64,000 bases of DNA from Paenibacillus pabuli (GCF_023101145.1 NZ_CP073714.1:5952001-6016000), one strand, 5' to 3'; counted from the stretch's first letter, positions 24,912-34,473 are shown. Translations and numbers: made by a program. Notes: generated from the letters alone by a model not told the origin.

Positions 24912-27010
24912 GTTTGTATACCTCCAATTTCGGTTTTGCTGCGGTAAAATCCCGCGAGCTCTTGGGATAAGTAATGAATAAGATTATCCCGATTTCCTTT
25001 TTCAAGTAATATAACCATTTCTTCCTGCAATAATAGCGCACTGATCTCACTTAGTACTTCCAAGCTTTCCTTCGATAATCGTCTGGGTCCAAGCATCAAG
25101 AGCACATGGCTGACGCCCGCAGGGTCTTCCGGCGTGCTCAGAAGCGGCTTTGTCAATTGGAACAGCGTGATTGAAGGACTGTAAATGCCATCACTGCGTG
25201 TATGAAACAGCGCGAGGGAAGTACCGGGAATTTTCTGGCTTCCCACCGCTTCACGCTCCTCCAGCAGCCTGGCAATCTCTTCTGGATTATTCAACACACC
25301 GGATTGATGCAAAACGCTGCACATGGCATAGGCCGTTTCAAAAAATCCGATATCCTGATTATCCAGTGGATACACCTGAAACTTGCCAATAATCTGCACG
25401 ATTTCAATCAGGGTGGCTTCCAGTCCAACAGGATCGGAAATCCGTGCAGTTGCCTTTGAATCTTCAGATGGGGGACTATGTTCCCGCTGAAGCGTCGTTG
25501 TCCTGATGAAGTGCCTTAAACGTTCACTTTCTTCTGCCGTCAGCAGTGGGCTCACCTTGTAATATTGATGTTTATCCATTGGCAGATCGACAGTAGAGAG
25601 AACCAGATCATATTCCGTCTTCGGTATACGTGCGGCCTCATACCATGACACGTTGTCCACGATCCGGATTTCGGGAATTTCCTTGGACAGACGGCTCGAT
25701 AACATCCGTGATGATCCGATCCCGCTCGTACAGACAACGACAGCCCTGATTTCACGTTTTAGCGTTCGCAGCCGTTCGATGGAAGCACCGAAATGCATCA
25801 CCAAAAATCCGATCTCTTCATCAGGCACATCCGTATTGGGCCAAGCCTCTCGTACCGCCAACTTTACATCCTCAAACAATGATTCATAGTCCTTACGGAT
25901 CTGCTGAAGCAATGGGTTACGGATGATCTGCCGCCCATCCATTCGTTCCAGCACCGGCTCCATATGGGCAATCAGACCTTCACGAAGCAGACGATCCTCA
26001 TGGAACGAAAAATGGGTTTTCTCCTGCATCTGATCGGTGAGGGAACGAACCATATCCAGTAAGACCAGATCGTCTACGGGCAGCAGACGCGAGGAATGTA
26101 TAGATTGCTCAATTTCAATCAACAGCCTGTGGAAATAGGCCTGCTCCTCGCTCACAAACTCCAATCCGAGCTGGGCGGATAGAACACCGCACAAACGGGA
26201 AGCCAAATATTCCGGCACCTTCCGCTCGTCTTGCAGAGGCATTACAACGTCTTTTTTGTCCTGTTGAGTGCTCCGACCTATGCCAAAGCCTTTGCGAATC
26301 CGCACAACGGCTACAGACAATTGGATCAACAGCTTCATGTATTGACGCTCGGGTATATTTTCCAACCACTCAATATCCGGCTGCCATAACGCGTTCTCGA
26401 TCGTAAGTACATCCTCATGTCCTATCATTTCCAGAAGCTTGCTGCTTACTTTGGAAACGCCCTGCTCCGCTTGTCTACCGAACAAATCGGATTCATCCAG
26501 ATATTCAAGAGCAAGCGCGGAAATAGCCATGCGATAAGCCAACTCACTTCCATTGATCTTGACCCCATATCCGCGCCTGCGAACCAGCTTCAATCCTGCC
26601 AGCTGAATGCGTGGCTCCAGATCGTCCAGATCATTGCTTGCCGTAGACACGGTTACCTTCAGATCTGAGGCTAGCGCAAGCAGTTTCACAGGCTCAGACT
26701 CATCCAGCAAAATACAAAGCATGAAGAGTTTACGCTCTTCGGGCGTAAACTCCACATATTCGTTAAGCTCAAGTTGTTGGCGCAATACGGCCAAATCATC
26801 GGAACCGGGATCAATTCGAACCCCGGTTCCCGATTTTTTTTCCAATCTCATACCAAGGGGCTCAAGCCATTGTTCAATCATCTGCAACTCTCGATGTACG
26901 GTACGAGTGCTTACTTTGACCGCAACAGCTATATCGCCAGCAGTTACTTCATGAGGATGCTCCAGCAGGAACTCCACGATCTCACGCTGTCTCCTTGTAA
27001 TATTGCTCAT
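24908..27010 (-). CDS. mtlR: mannitol operon transcriptional activator MtlR (BglG/PRD family)
   Basis: 700 aa. Winged HTH domains come first (ITRRQREIVEFLL, VSTRTVHRELQ), then two PTS regulation domains (about 190-400), a GatB-like IIB domain with Cys in VVCTSGIGSSRM near 420, and a C-terminal IIA-like domain with ALFHTRSDG. This is the MtlR architecture: a DNA-binding activator switched by HPr- and IIA/IIB-dependent phosphorylation. Start and mtlA stop overlap (TGATG); no strong SD is visible, so reinitiation is likely. The position inside the operon between mtlA and mtlF is typical of Geobacillus and Paenibacillus. Confidence 0.93.
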   Translation of the reverse strand: MSNITRRQREIVEFLLEHPHEVTAGDIAVAVKVSTRTVHRELQMIEQWLEPLGMRLEKKSGTGVRIDPGSDDLAVLRQQLELNEYVEFTPEERKLFMLCILLDESEPVKLLALASDLKVTVSTASNDLDDLEPRIQLAGLKLVRRRGYGVKINGSELAYRMAISALALEYLDESDLFGRQAEQGVSKVSSKLLEMIGHEDVLTIENALWQPDIEWLENIPERQYMKLLIQLSVAVVRIRKGFGIGRSTQQDKKDVVMPLQDERKVPEYLASRLCGVLSAQLGLEFVSEEQAYFHRLLIEIEQSIHSSRLLPVDDLVLLDMVRSLTDQMQEKTHFSFHEDRLLREGLIAHMEPVLERMDGRQIIRNPLLQQIRKDYESLFEDVKLAVREAWPNTDVPDEEIGFLVMHFGASIERLRTLKREIRAVVVCTSGIGSSRMLSSRLSKEIPEIRIVDNVSWYEAARIPKTEYDLVLSTVDLPMDKHQYYKVSPLLTAEESERLRHFIRTTTLQREHSPPSEDSKATARISDPVGLEATLIEIVQIIGKFQVYPLDNQDIGFFETAYAMCSVLHQSGVLNNPEEIARLLEEREAVGSQKIPGTSLALFHTRSDGIYSPSITLFQLTKPLLSTPEDPAGVSHVLLMLGPRRLSKESLEVLSEISALLLQEEMVILLEKGNRDNLIHYLSQELAGFYRSKTEIGGIQT

Positions 27011-28476
27011 CAGGAGTCGGATTTGAGGCGCTCAACCAGTGCCTCATATTCAGGACTCTTCAGGAAGTTATCGATGGAAATATGCTCTGCATTCGGAGCC
27101 ACGGATTTGGCCCGGTCTGTCAATGTTTTCTGTGTGATGACGATGTCGGCATCTTGTGGAATCTCACTGATCGCCGTGTTGGTTACAGCGACATCCACAC
27201 CGGCTGCCTTCATTTTCTTCCGCAAAATCGAGGCACCCATGGCACTAGAGCCCATACCTGCATCACAGGAGAATACAATTTTATTAACGTCTGTTTTTAC
27301 TGCTGAAGAAGCAATATCCGCCGCACGGTCAGCTTCACGATTGTCTTTATCAACGGTGAGGTTGCCCGTTTTACCCTGATTTTTCATATCTTTCATGCGG
27401 TTGGACGCACTGTCCAGATCTTCGTCGTCCTTCTGTTTACCTGTTTTGAGCAGTATCGATGCTACGAGGAACGAGATGATCGCAGCTACGGCTACCCCTG
27501 CAAACATGCCAAGGTATCCACCCTTAGGTGTTAACAACGAATAGGCAATGATACTTCCCGGTGACGGTGCTGATACCAAACCAGCTCCAGTCAGCATGAA
27601 GGTCAATGTACCCGCTACACCACCAGCCATCGCAGCCAGAATCAAAATCGGTCTCATCAGAATGTAAGGGAAATAAATCTCGTGAATCCCGCCAAAGAAA
27701 TGGATGATTACAGCTCCTGGAGCGGAAGATTTGGCTGATCCGCGACCGAAGAAGCAGTATGCCAGCAAAATGCCGAGTCCAGGTCCTGGATTGGATTCAA
27801 GCATGAATAATACAGATTGACCCAGTTCTCTTGCTTGCTCTGTAGCAATTGGTGTCAGAATCCCATGATTGATGGCATTGTTCAGGAATAATACTTTTCC
27901 TGGCTCAATGATCAGGTTGACCAGAGGGAGAAGACCAGCATTCATCAAAGCTTCTACCCCAGCTGATAACACCTTGCTAATCGCTTCAACGAAAGGCCCG
28001 ATTCCTTTAAGGGCCAGAAGAGCCAAGATCCCACCGATAATACCAGCGGAGAAGTTGTTGACCAGCATCTCAAACCCGGATTTGATTTTGCCATCGACAG
28101 CCTTGTCAAATTTCTTAATGACCCAGGCTCCCAACGGTCCGGCTATCATGGCGCCTAGAAACATTGGGATGTCACTGCCGACAATAACCCCGATGGTCAT
28201 AATTGCACCGACTACACCACCACGTTGGCCGTGTACCATGGTACCGCCTGTGTAACCGATCAGCAAAGGCAGCAAATATTTGATCATTGGATCAACCAAT
28301 AATGCAAAATCTGCGTTAGGGAACCATCCTTTTGGAATGAACAATGCCGTAATTAGACCCCAGGCGATAAATGCACCCATGTTCGGCATAACCATACCAC
28401 TTAGGAAACGTCCAAACTTCTGAACGCCGACCCGTATTCCTCCGCTTTTTTCGGACTTTGCGTCCACTAAACTCAT
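27010..28476 (-). CDS. mtlA: PTS mannitol transporter subunit IICB
   Basis: 488 aa membrane permease. The IIC part (about 1-340) has many hydrophobic segments beginning FGRFLSGMVMPNMGAFIAWG. A charged linker (about 345-385) leads to a IIB domain with the phosphocysteine in VFSCDAGMGSSAMGAS. The IIA domain is separate (mtlF). The ATG at 28476 follows GAGGAGG at 8 bases. First gene of the mannitol operon. Confidence 0.95.
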   Translation of the reverse strand: MSLVDAKSEKSGGIRVGVQKFGRFLSGMVMPNMGAFIAWGLITALFIPKGWFPNADFALLVDPMIKYLLPLLIGYTGGTMVHGQRGGVVGAIMTIGVIVGSDIPMFLGAMIAGPLGAWVIKKFDKAVDGKIKSGFEMLVNNFSAGIIGGILALLALKGIGPFVEAISKVLSAGVEALMNAGLLPLVNLIIEPGKVLFLNNAINHGILTPIATEQARELGQSVLFMLESNPGPGLGILLAYCFFGRGSAKSSAPGAVIIHFFGGIHEIYFPYILMRPILILAAMAGGVAGTLTFMLTGAGLVSAPSPGSIIAYSLLTPKGGYLGMFAGVAVAAIISFLVASILLKTGKQKDDEDLDSASNRMKDMKNQGKTGNLTVDKDNREADRAADIASSAVKTDVNKIVFSCDAGMGSSAMGASILRKKMKAAGVDVAVTNTAISEIPQDADIVITQKTLTDRAKSVAPNAEHISIDNFLKSPEYEALVERLKSDS

Positions 28477-28578
28477 ACTGAAAACCTCCTCAACATATTA
28501 AACCTTGATTCCACTGAATTTTGACAACGATGATCCAGACGAACGAAGGTACAAATCTGCAATAAATCTTAATTTACA

Positions 28579-28584
28579 ATTATA
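28579..28584 (-). promoter_or_regulatory. -10 element of the mtlA promoter
   Basis: Minus-strand TATAAT, 103 bases before the mtlA ATG. The hexamer 17 bases upstream (GAAGAT) is a poor -35, as expected of an activator-dependent promoter. Confidence 0.5.
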
Positions 28585-28590
28585 TCGTAA

Positions 28591-28605
28591 ATGAAAACGG
28601 TATCT
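28591..28605. promoter_or_regulatory. cre (CcpA) site in the mtlA promoter
   Basis: ATGAAAACGGTATCT matches 14 of 15 positions of WTGNAARCGNWWWCA. It covers the spacer and -35 region of the mtlA promoter, where CcpA would block RNA polymerase. Confidence 0.6.
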
Positions 28606-28632
28606 TCTACAACGAAATGAAAACCTACTTCC

Positions 28633-28650
28633 GTCATGAACGTTGATGAC
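28633..28650. promoter_or_regulatory. 18-base near-palindrome, candidate MtlR operator
   Basis: GTCATGAACGTTGATGAC has arms GTCAT and AAC / GTT and ATGAC, symmetric except at one pair. It sits about 50-65 bases upstream of the mtlA -10, a typical activator position. The remaining gap 28651-28867 is A/T-rich with nothing I can name. Confidence 0.45.
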
Positions 28651-28867
28651 AAGATTTAAATTTAAAGGATTGTTCCATATTTAAACCTGTAAATGGATCG
28701 AAACCTTTTATTCCCTTTCATGTATCATACCCACGAATTGCCCCATTTTAATGACAAATGAAATTGTAAATTTATTCTATTTAGATGAGCTGTTCCTACC
28801 TCATTAGAAATGATGATGAAACATGTTAGATTGATATTCATTCCATCCAATTCGTCGAGTAACAACG

Positions 28868-28916
28868 GTAAAAAGCGCAATCACCTCATCCTGTTTCAGA
28901 TGAGGCAATTGCGCCT
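28868..28916 (-). terminator. terminator of gcvH
   Basis: A 16-pair minus-strand stem (plus-strand arms 28875-28890 and 28899-28914, two wobbles), loop of 8, followed by TTTTTACC. It lies 60 bases after the gcvH stop. Confidence 0.85.
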
Positions 28917-28974
28917 AAGTATTCTCCGAATAAGCCATATCACCATTCGGATCTATAATCAATCACCTTAAATA

Positions 28975-29364
28975 TTATTCCGTGTGTTTACGATACGCAT
29001 CCGCATTCATCAATGTCGACAGTGCTGCTGTCAGGTCGCCCTCAACACGAATCTCAATCATCCAACCTTCCTCATATGGAGAGTTGTTAACCAGCTCCGG
29101 TGAATCCTGCAATGCCTCATTTACAGCCACAATGGTTCCACTTACAGGAGAAAACAAATCCGAAACTGTTTTGACGGATTCAATCGTTCCAATGCTGTCT
29201 TCTGCCTTTACATCCGATTCAAGGTCAGGCAATTCCACAAACACAATGTCACCCAGCTGATGCTGCGCGAACTCGGTAATGCCAATACGTACGGTATCCT
29301 CCCCTACGGTCTGCACCCATTCGTGCTCTTCACTGTACAGGAAATCACTTTTCAATTCGCTCAT
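28975..29364 (-). CDS. gcvH: glycine cleavage system H protein
   Basis: 129 aa. Carries the lipoyl arm that shuttles the aminomethyl group between P, T and L proteins. The lipoylation Lys is in IESVKTVSD near residue 63, and the lipoyl-domain flanks GDIVFVELP and FSPVSGTIVAVN are intact. The ATG at 29364 follows GAGGCGG. It points away from gcvT-gcvPA-gcvPB, so it is not under the glycine riboswitch and has its own terminator. Confidence 0.96.
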   Translation of the reverse strand: MSELKSDFLYSEEHEWVQTVGEDTVRIGITEFAQHQLGDIVFVELPDLESDVKAEDSIGTIESVKTVSDLFSPVSGTIVAVNEALQDSPELVNNSPYEEGWMIEIRVEGDLTAALSTLMNADAYRKHTE

Positions 29365-29638
29365 CGATATCCGCCTCGCTTTTCATTAATGAGTGCATGC
29401 GCTTCTTTGACCTTAACCTTTTTCCCAGAACATAGCGTATGATATTTCCCAATCAAATGTCAAGATACCTCACAAATTATTTGTTTTTCTTCCTTATATG
29501 CCCGGAACTCAAATGCACACTCCCTACATATAATGGTGAATATTAGAAAAGTAAGCGTACTCATTATAAATAGACGAACGTTATAAAATAAATTGAAAAT
29601 ATCATTCGGTTTTTTTATTAATTTCTATGATATCGTTC
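29365..29638. other. A/T-rich divergent intergenic region between gcvH and the gcv riboswitch
   Basis: No open frame with an SD. A minus-strand TTGACA (29458-29463) is the only hint of a gcvH promoter; no convincing -10 follows. Nothing else recognisable. Confidence 0.5.
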
Positions 29639-29668
29639 TTGACATCAATAGTCGATTCAGGCTTTAAT
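29639..29668 (+). promoter_or_regulatory. promoter of the gcvT-gcvPA-gcvPB operon
   Basis: TTGACA (29639-29644), an 18-base spacer and TTTAAT (29663-29668), about 55 bases before the riboswitch begins. Confidence 0.65.
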
Positions 29669-29722
29669 GAGAGTAGTAAATGTGTTTAATTGGTCTATGC
29701 AATACCCGCGGATGAATGTAAA

Positions 29723-29938
29723 GGGAGAGATTACCCTTGACACCGACTCAGGGTGTACATGCGGTAACGCCGAAGGAGTAAACCACCGACAAGCGGAGGT
29801 GAATCTCTCAGGCAAAAGGACTTTTACGGGACGCAACTCTGGAGAGCATCTATTCGCCCGGTGTGGGCGTTATGATCACCCAAGGGGAAACCTGCTGCAT
29901 CAGGCGGCGGGGTAACTCTCAGGTACCAAGGACAGAGC
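29723..29938 (+). promoter_or_regulatory. tandem glycine riboswitch (gcvT element)
   Basis: Two aptamers in series. The first (about 29723-29823) has GCCGAAGGAGTAAA and CTCTCAGGCAAAAGGAC. The linker ACGGGACGCAACTCTGGAGAG joins the second (about 29835-29938), with CAAGGGGAAACC and CTCTCAGGTACCAAGGACAG. These are the conserved cores of the glycine riboswitch. It lies in front of glycine cleavage genes. Binding glycine should turn the operon on by preventing the following terminator. Confidence 0.95.
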
Positions 29939-29996
29939 CTAAGAATACAGCGTGCTTCTGGCATGCCGATTCTTTGGCCTGTCCTTTTCCTTTTTC
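29929..29996 (+). terminator. expression-platform terminator of the glycine riboswitch
   Basis: AGGACAG-GCC-AAGAAT (29929-29946) pairs with ATTCTT-GGC-CTGTCCT (29969-29985), followed by two T-runs. The 5' arm overlaps the last conserved bases of the second aptamer, so aptamer and terminator exclude each other. Confidence 0.8.
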
Positions 29997-30134
29997 CCAA
30001 AAAAACGAAAACAGGTTATAGAGCGGCGCTGCCTATCGCCTCCTTACCTTACTTTTATAATAAAAGTTGATGTCAGTTTCATTGATCCATGGTTATACAC
30101 TCGGCCGGTTGACGGCCCATGACGAGGTGATTGG

Positions 30135-31271
30135 ATGTCCGATTTGCTTAGAACCCCACTCTTTCCACTCTATCAGCAATATGAAGGCGTACGATGCATT
30201 GATTTTGGTGGCTGGGAGCTCCCGGTACAATTCAGCGGAATTCAGAAAGAGCACGAAGCGGTGCGAGAACGTGCCGGATTATTTGATGTATCCCACATGG
30301 GCGAATTCACCGTACAAGGTGAACACGCAGAAGCTTTTTTACAGCACATGACCACCAATGATGTAACAACACTCGTTCCCGGTCAGGCTCAGTACACGTT
30401 AATGTGTTATCCGGATGGCGGCGTGGTCGATGATCTGCTGATCTATAAACTGAAAGACCAGCATTATATGCTGGTGGTTAACGCGTCCAACATCGATAAG
30501 GACTGGGCATGGCTGCAGCAGCACATGACGCCAGGCGTAACGATGGCCAATGATTCGGATCAAACGGCGCTGCTTGCGCTGCAAGGTCCGCTGGCAGTGG
30601 ATATTCTCAGAACGGTGACAGACACCGATGTGTCTTCGATTGAGCCTTTCCGCTTTATGGCAAATGCGACGGTCTGTGGCGTTACATTGCTGTTATCCCG
30701 CACCGGATATACGGGTGAAGATGGCTTTGAACTATATGTTCCAGCAGATCAGGCCGCTGCGGTGTGGAACGGATTGATGCAAGCCGGAGAAGGTCACGGA
30801 CTCGTTCCTGCAGGACTGGGTGCCCGGGATACGCTGCGCTTTGAAGCCAAGCTGCCCCTGTATGGACAGGAATTGTCTGCAACCATCTCACCGCTGGAGG
30901 CTGGCGTTAGCATGTTTGTGAAGCTGAATGCCGGACCGTTTATCGGATATGAAGCCTTGTTGAAGCAAAAAAATGATGGGCCTGCCCGCAAGCTGGTCGG
31001 CATCGAAGTACTGGAGCGCGGCATTCCCCGCCCTCATTATCCGATTTACGCCGAAGGCGTGCAGATTGGTGAAGTGACCACAGGCACCCAATCGCCTACG
31101 TTGAAACGTAATCTGGGGCTGGCCTTGATTGACAGCAAATATGCTGCACTGGGTACCCCGCTGGAGATTGAGATTCGTGGCAAGAAGCTGAAAGCCGAGG
31201 TCGTGAAGACCCCTTTTCATAAACGGACACGTGCATCAAAGACACCTACTCAAGGAGCTGATCAAGCATGA
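30135..31271 (+). CDS. gcvT: glycine cleavage system T protein (aminomethyltransferase)
   Basis: 378 aa. Transfers the methylene group from the H-protein arm to tetrahydrofolate, releasing ammonia. Begins MSDLLRTPLFPLYQQYEG; family motifs FDVSHMGEF (about 49-57) and RTGYTGEDGFELY (about 193-205) are present. The ATG follows GAGGTG. It overlaps gcvPA by four bases. Transcription is governed by the riboswitch and its terminator. Confidence 0.96.
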   Translation: MSDLLRTPLFPLYQQYEGVRCIDFGGWELPVQFSGIQKEHEAVRERAGLFDVSHMGEFTVQGEHAEAFLQHMTTNDVTTLVPGQAQYTLMCYPDGGVVDDLLIYKLKDQHYMLVVNASNIDKDWAWLQQHMTPGVTMANDSDQTALLALQGPLAVDILRTVTDTDVSSIEPFRFMANATVCGVTLLLSRTGYTGEDGFELYVPADQAAAVWNGLMQAGEGHGLVPAGLGARDTLRFEAKLPLYGQELSATISPLEAGVSMFVKLNAGPFIGYEALLKQKNDGPARKLVGIEVLERGIPRPHYPIYAEGVQIGEVTTGTQSPTLKRNLGLALIDSKYAALGTPLEIEIRGKKLKAEVVKTPFHKRTRASKTPTQGADQA

Positions 31272-32623
31272 GCAAACATCGCTACATCCCCATGACCGAG
31301 CAGGATCAGAGTGCCATGCTGGCAACCATCGGCGTGGAAACGATCGAGGATCTGTTCCATGACATTCCACAGGAGATTCGCTATCAGGGTGAACTGCCTA
31401 TTTCCTCCAAACTGGATGAATATGCATTGACACGTCATATGTCGAAGCAAGCGGGAGCGAATGCCAACTTCGAGACACACGCCAGTTTCCTGGGTGCAGG
31501 CATTTATGATCACCACGTTCCTTCCGTCATTAATCATGTCATCTCCCGTTCCGAGTTCTACACCGCCTATACACCTTATCAACCCGAGATCAGCCAAGGA
31601 GAATTGCAGGCGATTTTCGAGTTTCAATCCTACATCTGTGAGTTGACAGGCATGGCTGTAGCCAATGCCAGCATGTACGATGGTGCAACTGCATTTGCGG
31701 AAGCAGGCAATCTGGCCGCAGCGGCAACCCGCCGCAAACAGCTGATTGTGTCACGTACCGTGCACCCTGAGTCCCGTCAGGTATTGCAAGCTTACGCACA
31801 CGGCCTCAATCTGGAGATTGTTGAGATTGGATATCAAAATGGTGTAACAGACTGGGATGCCCTGCAAGCCGCCGTGTCCGATGACACTGCAGCCGTCATG
31901 ATCCAGAGCCCGAACTTCTTCGGCGCCGTGGAAAATGTAAAACAGGCTGCAGACCTTGCGCATGCGCACAAGAGCCTGCTCGTGGTCAGCGCCAACCCGC
32001 TATCGCTGGGTCTGCTGGAGGCCCCAGGCAAGCTGGGTGCTGACATCGTTGTTGGCGACGCACAGCCCCTTGGTATCGCCGCTTCACTCGGCGGTCCAAC
32101 ATGCGGATACTTTGCCGTATCCCAGGCTCATATGCGCCGGATTCCTGGCCGAATTGTAGGCCAGACAACGGACCGCAACGGCAAGCGTGGTTTTGTACTC
32201 ACGCTGCAAGCACGTGAACAGCATATCCGCCGGGAAAAGGCGACGTCCAACATCTGTTCCAACCAGGCGTTACTCGCGCTAAGCGCCTCTGTCTATATGT
32301 CTATTATGGGTAAACAAGGCATGATCGACGTCGCTGATTTGAATTTGCAAAAGAGCCATTATGCCCTTAACACACTTACCGCAATTCCAGGCGTCTCTCT
32401 TACGTTTACCGCACCGACGTTCAATGAGTTTGTTATCCAACTGCCTGAAGGAACAAATGTGGAGACACTGCAGCTGAAATTGCTTGATGCAGGTTTCATT
32501 GGCGGGTATGAACTTGGACGTGATTATCCCGAGCTCGCCGGACATATGCTGATTGCGGTTACGGAACGACGCAGCAAGGAAGAGATCGACGAATTCGCAC
32601 GTGTATTGGAGGGATCGCTGTGA
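31268..32623 (+). CDS. gcvPA: glycine dehydrogenase (decarboxylating) subunit 1
   Basis: 451 aa, N-terminal half of the split P-protein found in Bacillales. Residues such as GAGIYDHHVPSVINH and TAYTPYQPEISQGELQAIFE are typical. It pairs with GcvPB, which carries the PLP lysine. Start and stop overlap both neighbours by four bases, so the three genes are translationally coupled. Confidence 0.96.
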   Translation: MSKHRYIPMTEQDQSAMLATIGVETIEDLFHDIPQEIRYQGELPISSKLDEYALTRHMSKQAGANANFETHASFLGAGIYDHHVPSVINHVISRSEFYTAYTPYQPEISQGELQAIFEFQSYICELTGMAVANASMYDGATAFAEAGNLAAAATRRKQLIVSRTVHPESRQVLQAYAHGLNLEIVEIGYQNGVTDWDALQAAVSDDTAAVMIQSPNFFGAVENVKQAADLAHAHKSLLVVSANPLSLGLLEAPGKLGADIVVGDAQPLGIAASLGGPTCGYFAVSQAHMRRIPGRIVGQTTDRNGKRGFVLTLQAREQHIRREKATSNICSNQALLALSASVYMSIMGKQGMIDVADLNLQKSHYALNTLTAIPGVSLTFTAPTFNEFVIQLPEGTNVETLQLKLLDAGFIGGYELGRDYPELAGHMLIAVTERRSKEEIDEFARVLEGSL

Positions 32624-34206
32624 CTCAGGAAACGACAACAAAAACAACAACGACGACATCAGCACAAGGACAATCCGAAACGGTAACCTCTATCTCCACA
32701 TCGGGCCAACCTGAAACCATCACAACAGTTACTAACCAGGCTGCCTCTCCAGCACCGGAGCAATCGTTGATTTTTGAACTCAGCAGTCCGGGTCGGGTCG
32801 CTTATTCCTTGCCTGAATGCGATGTTCCCCATCAAGCTGTGGATTCACTAATTCCCCGGGAAATGCTTCGGTCGGAAGCAGCAGCATTGCCTGAGGTTTT
32901 TGAAGTTGACGTCATTCGCCATTACACTGCCCTGTCTCGTCGTAATTTCGGGGTAGATAACGGATTCTATCCACTGGGCTCTTGTACGATGAAATATAAT
33001 CCGAAGATTAATGAGGATGTGGCCCGTTACAACGGGTTTGCCAAAATTCATCCATATCAGCATGAATCCAGCATTCAAGGTGCACTTGAACTGCTCTACA
33101 CGTTGCAAAATGACCTTGCAGGACTAACCGGTATGGACGCCGTTACACTGCAACCGGCCGCTGGTGCACATGGCGAATGGACCGGGCTTATGATGATTCG
33201 TGCCTACCACGAAGGTCGAGGTGAACAGCGTACAAAAGTTATCGTACCGGACTCTTCTCACGGGACCAACCCGGCAAGTGCAACCGTAGCAGGTTTCGAA
33301 ACGGTAACGATCCCTTCCCGCGCAGACGGGCTGGTGGATCTGGACGCACTTCGCACAGCTGTTGGTTCGGACACCGCAGCGCTCATGCTGACTAACCCGA
33401 ACACACTCGGACTTTTTGAAAAAGACATTCAGGAGATTGCCTCCATTGTGCACCAGGCAGGTGGCTTGCTGTACTACGATGGAGCCAACTCCAATGCCAT
33501 TATGGGCATCACCCGGCCTGGCGATATGGGCTTTGACGTGGTGCATCTGAACTTGCATAAAACGATGAGTACTCCGCACGGCGGAGGTGGACCTGGTGCC
33601 GGCCCGGTTGGCGTGAAGAGCCGCTTGATTCCGTTTCTGCCTAAACCGATGGTCATCAAAAATGATGAGGGCATATATGCGTTGGATCGCGAAGGCGATC
33701 AATCCATTGGCCGGGTCAAAGCGTACTATGGCAACTTTGGTATACTGGTCCGCGCCTATGCCTACATCCGTACCTACGGACCTGAAGGCTTGCGCCGGGT
33801 ATCTGAATGTGCAGTGCTCAACGCCAACTACATGATGGCTCGTCTCGCACCTTACTACGAGATTCCATATCCTGGCGTATGCAAACATGAATTTGTAATG
33901 TCTGGACGGGGATTGAAACAGTACGGTGTACGCACACTGGATGTTGCCAAACGATTGCTTGATTTTGGATATCACCCGCCAACCGTGTACTTCCCGCTGA
34001 ACGTTGAAGAGTGCATCATGATCGAGCCGACAGAAACCGAGAGCAAAGAAACCCTTGATGGGTTCATCGATACGATGATTCGCATTGCCAAAGAAGCAGA
34101 AGAGACACCTGAACTGGTACTCAATGCCCCTTATGGCACACCAGTTACCCGTCTGGATGAAACAACAGCAGCCCGTAAGCCTGTTCTAAACTGTGCTTGC
34201 AGTTAA
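32620..34206 (+). CDS. gcvPB: glycine dehydrogenase (decarboxylating) subunit 2 with Thr/Ser-rich N-terminal extension
   Basis: 528 aa, PLP-binding half of the P-protein; the PLP Lys lies in LHKTMSTPHGGGGPG near residue 312. The usual length is about 485-490. The extra N-terminal segment, about 45 residues, is almost only Thr, Ser, Gln and small residues (TTTKTTTTTSAQGQ). The GTG start at 32620 has GGAGGG at 7 bases and overlaps the gcvPA stop, so the extension appears truly translated. The first normal residues are near SLIFELSSPGR. No function for the extension is known to me. Confidence 0.94.
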   Translation: MTQETTTKTTTTTSAQGQSETVTSISTSGQPETITTVTNQAASPAPEQSLIFELSSPGRVAYSLPECDVPHQAVDSLIPREMLRSEAAALPEVFEVDVIRHYTALSRRNFGVDNGFYPLGSCTMKYNPKINEDVARYNGFAKIHPYQHESSIQGALELLYTLQNDLAGLTGMDAVTLQPAAGAHGEWTGLMMIRAYHEGRGEQRTKVIVPDSSHGTNPASATVAGFETVTIPSRADGLVDLDALRTAVGSDTAALMLTNPNTLGLFEKDIQEIASIVHQAGGLLYYDGANSNAIMGITRPGDMGFDVVHLNLHKTMSTPHGGGGPGAGPVGVKSRLIPFLPKPMVIKNDEGIYALDREGDQSIGRVKAYYGNFGILVRAYAYIRTYGPEGLRRVSECAVLNANYMMARLAPYYEIPYPGVCKHEFVMSGRGLKQYGVRTLDVAKRLLDFGYHPPTVYFPLNVEECIMIEPTETESKETLDGFIDTMIRIAKEAEETPELVLNAPYGTPVTRLDETTAARKPVLNCACS

Positions 34207-34283
34207 AACCTGACTATCACCGAATCGTAATTTTCAATAACCGCTTTACTTCTTTTTTTGAAACATATAGTCGTTCATAAAGA

Positions 34284-34327
34284 CAGAGCAGCAGACGCGT
34301 AAAGTGTGTCTGCTGCTCTGTTTCTTT
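34284..34327 (+). terminator. terminator of the gcvT-gcvPA-gcvPB operon
   Basis: A 14-bp stem (arms 34284-34297 and 34309-34322) with an 11-base loop, followed by TTTCTTTTA. It lies 78 bases after the gcvPB stop. Confidence 0.85.
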
Positions 34328-34433
34328 TATTGATCCCCGTCTGTCTTCTGCTCCTGTGCCAACTTTCCACCAAGTGAAGGTCTATTCCTTTACCTTCAAT
34401 GCAATTCTCCCAAATAAGAGCATCTATCCAAAA

Positions 34434-34473
34434 CAAAAAAAGCCGGTATCTGCTGTAATAACAGATACCGGCA
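34434..34473 (-). terminator. terminator of ptsI
   Basis: Minus-strand GCCGGTATCTG / CAGATACCGGC (plus-strand arms 34442-34452 and 34462-34472), then seven or more T residues. A second small hairpin GCTGCA-CGAC-TGCAGC with T6 at 34479-34500 faces the plus strand. The 343-base gap 34207-34549 holds only these three hairpins. Confidence 0.85.

Noticed and set aside
33124..33975. 283-codon open frame antisense to gcvPB
   Set aside because: Shadow of a highly conserved gene; no SD and composition of a reverse-strand frame.
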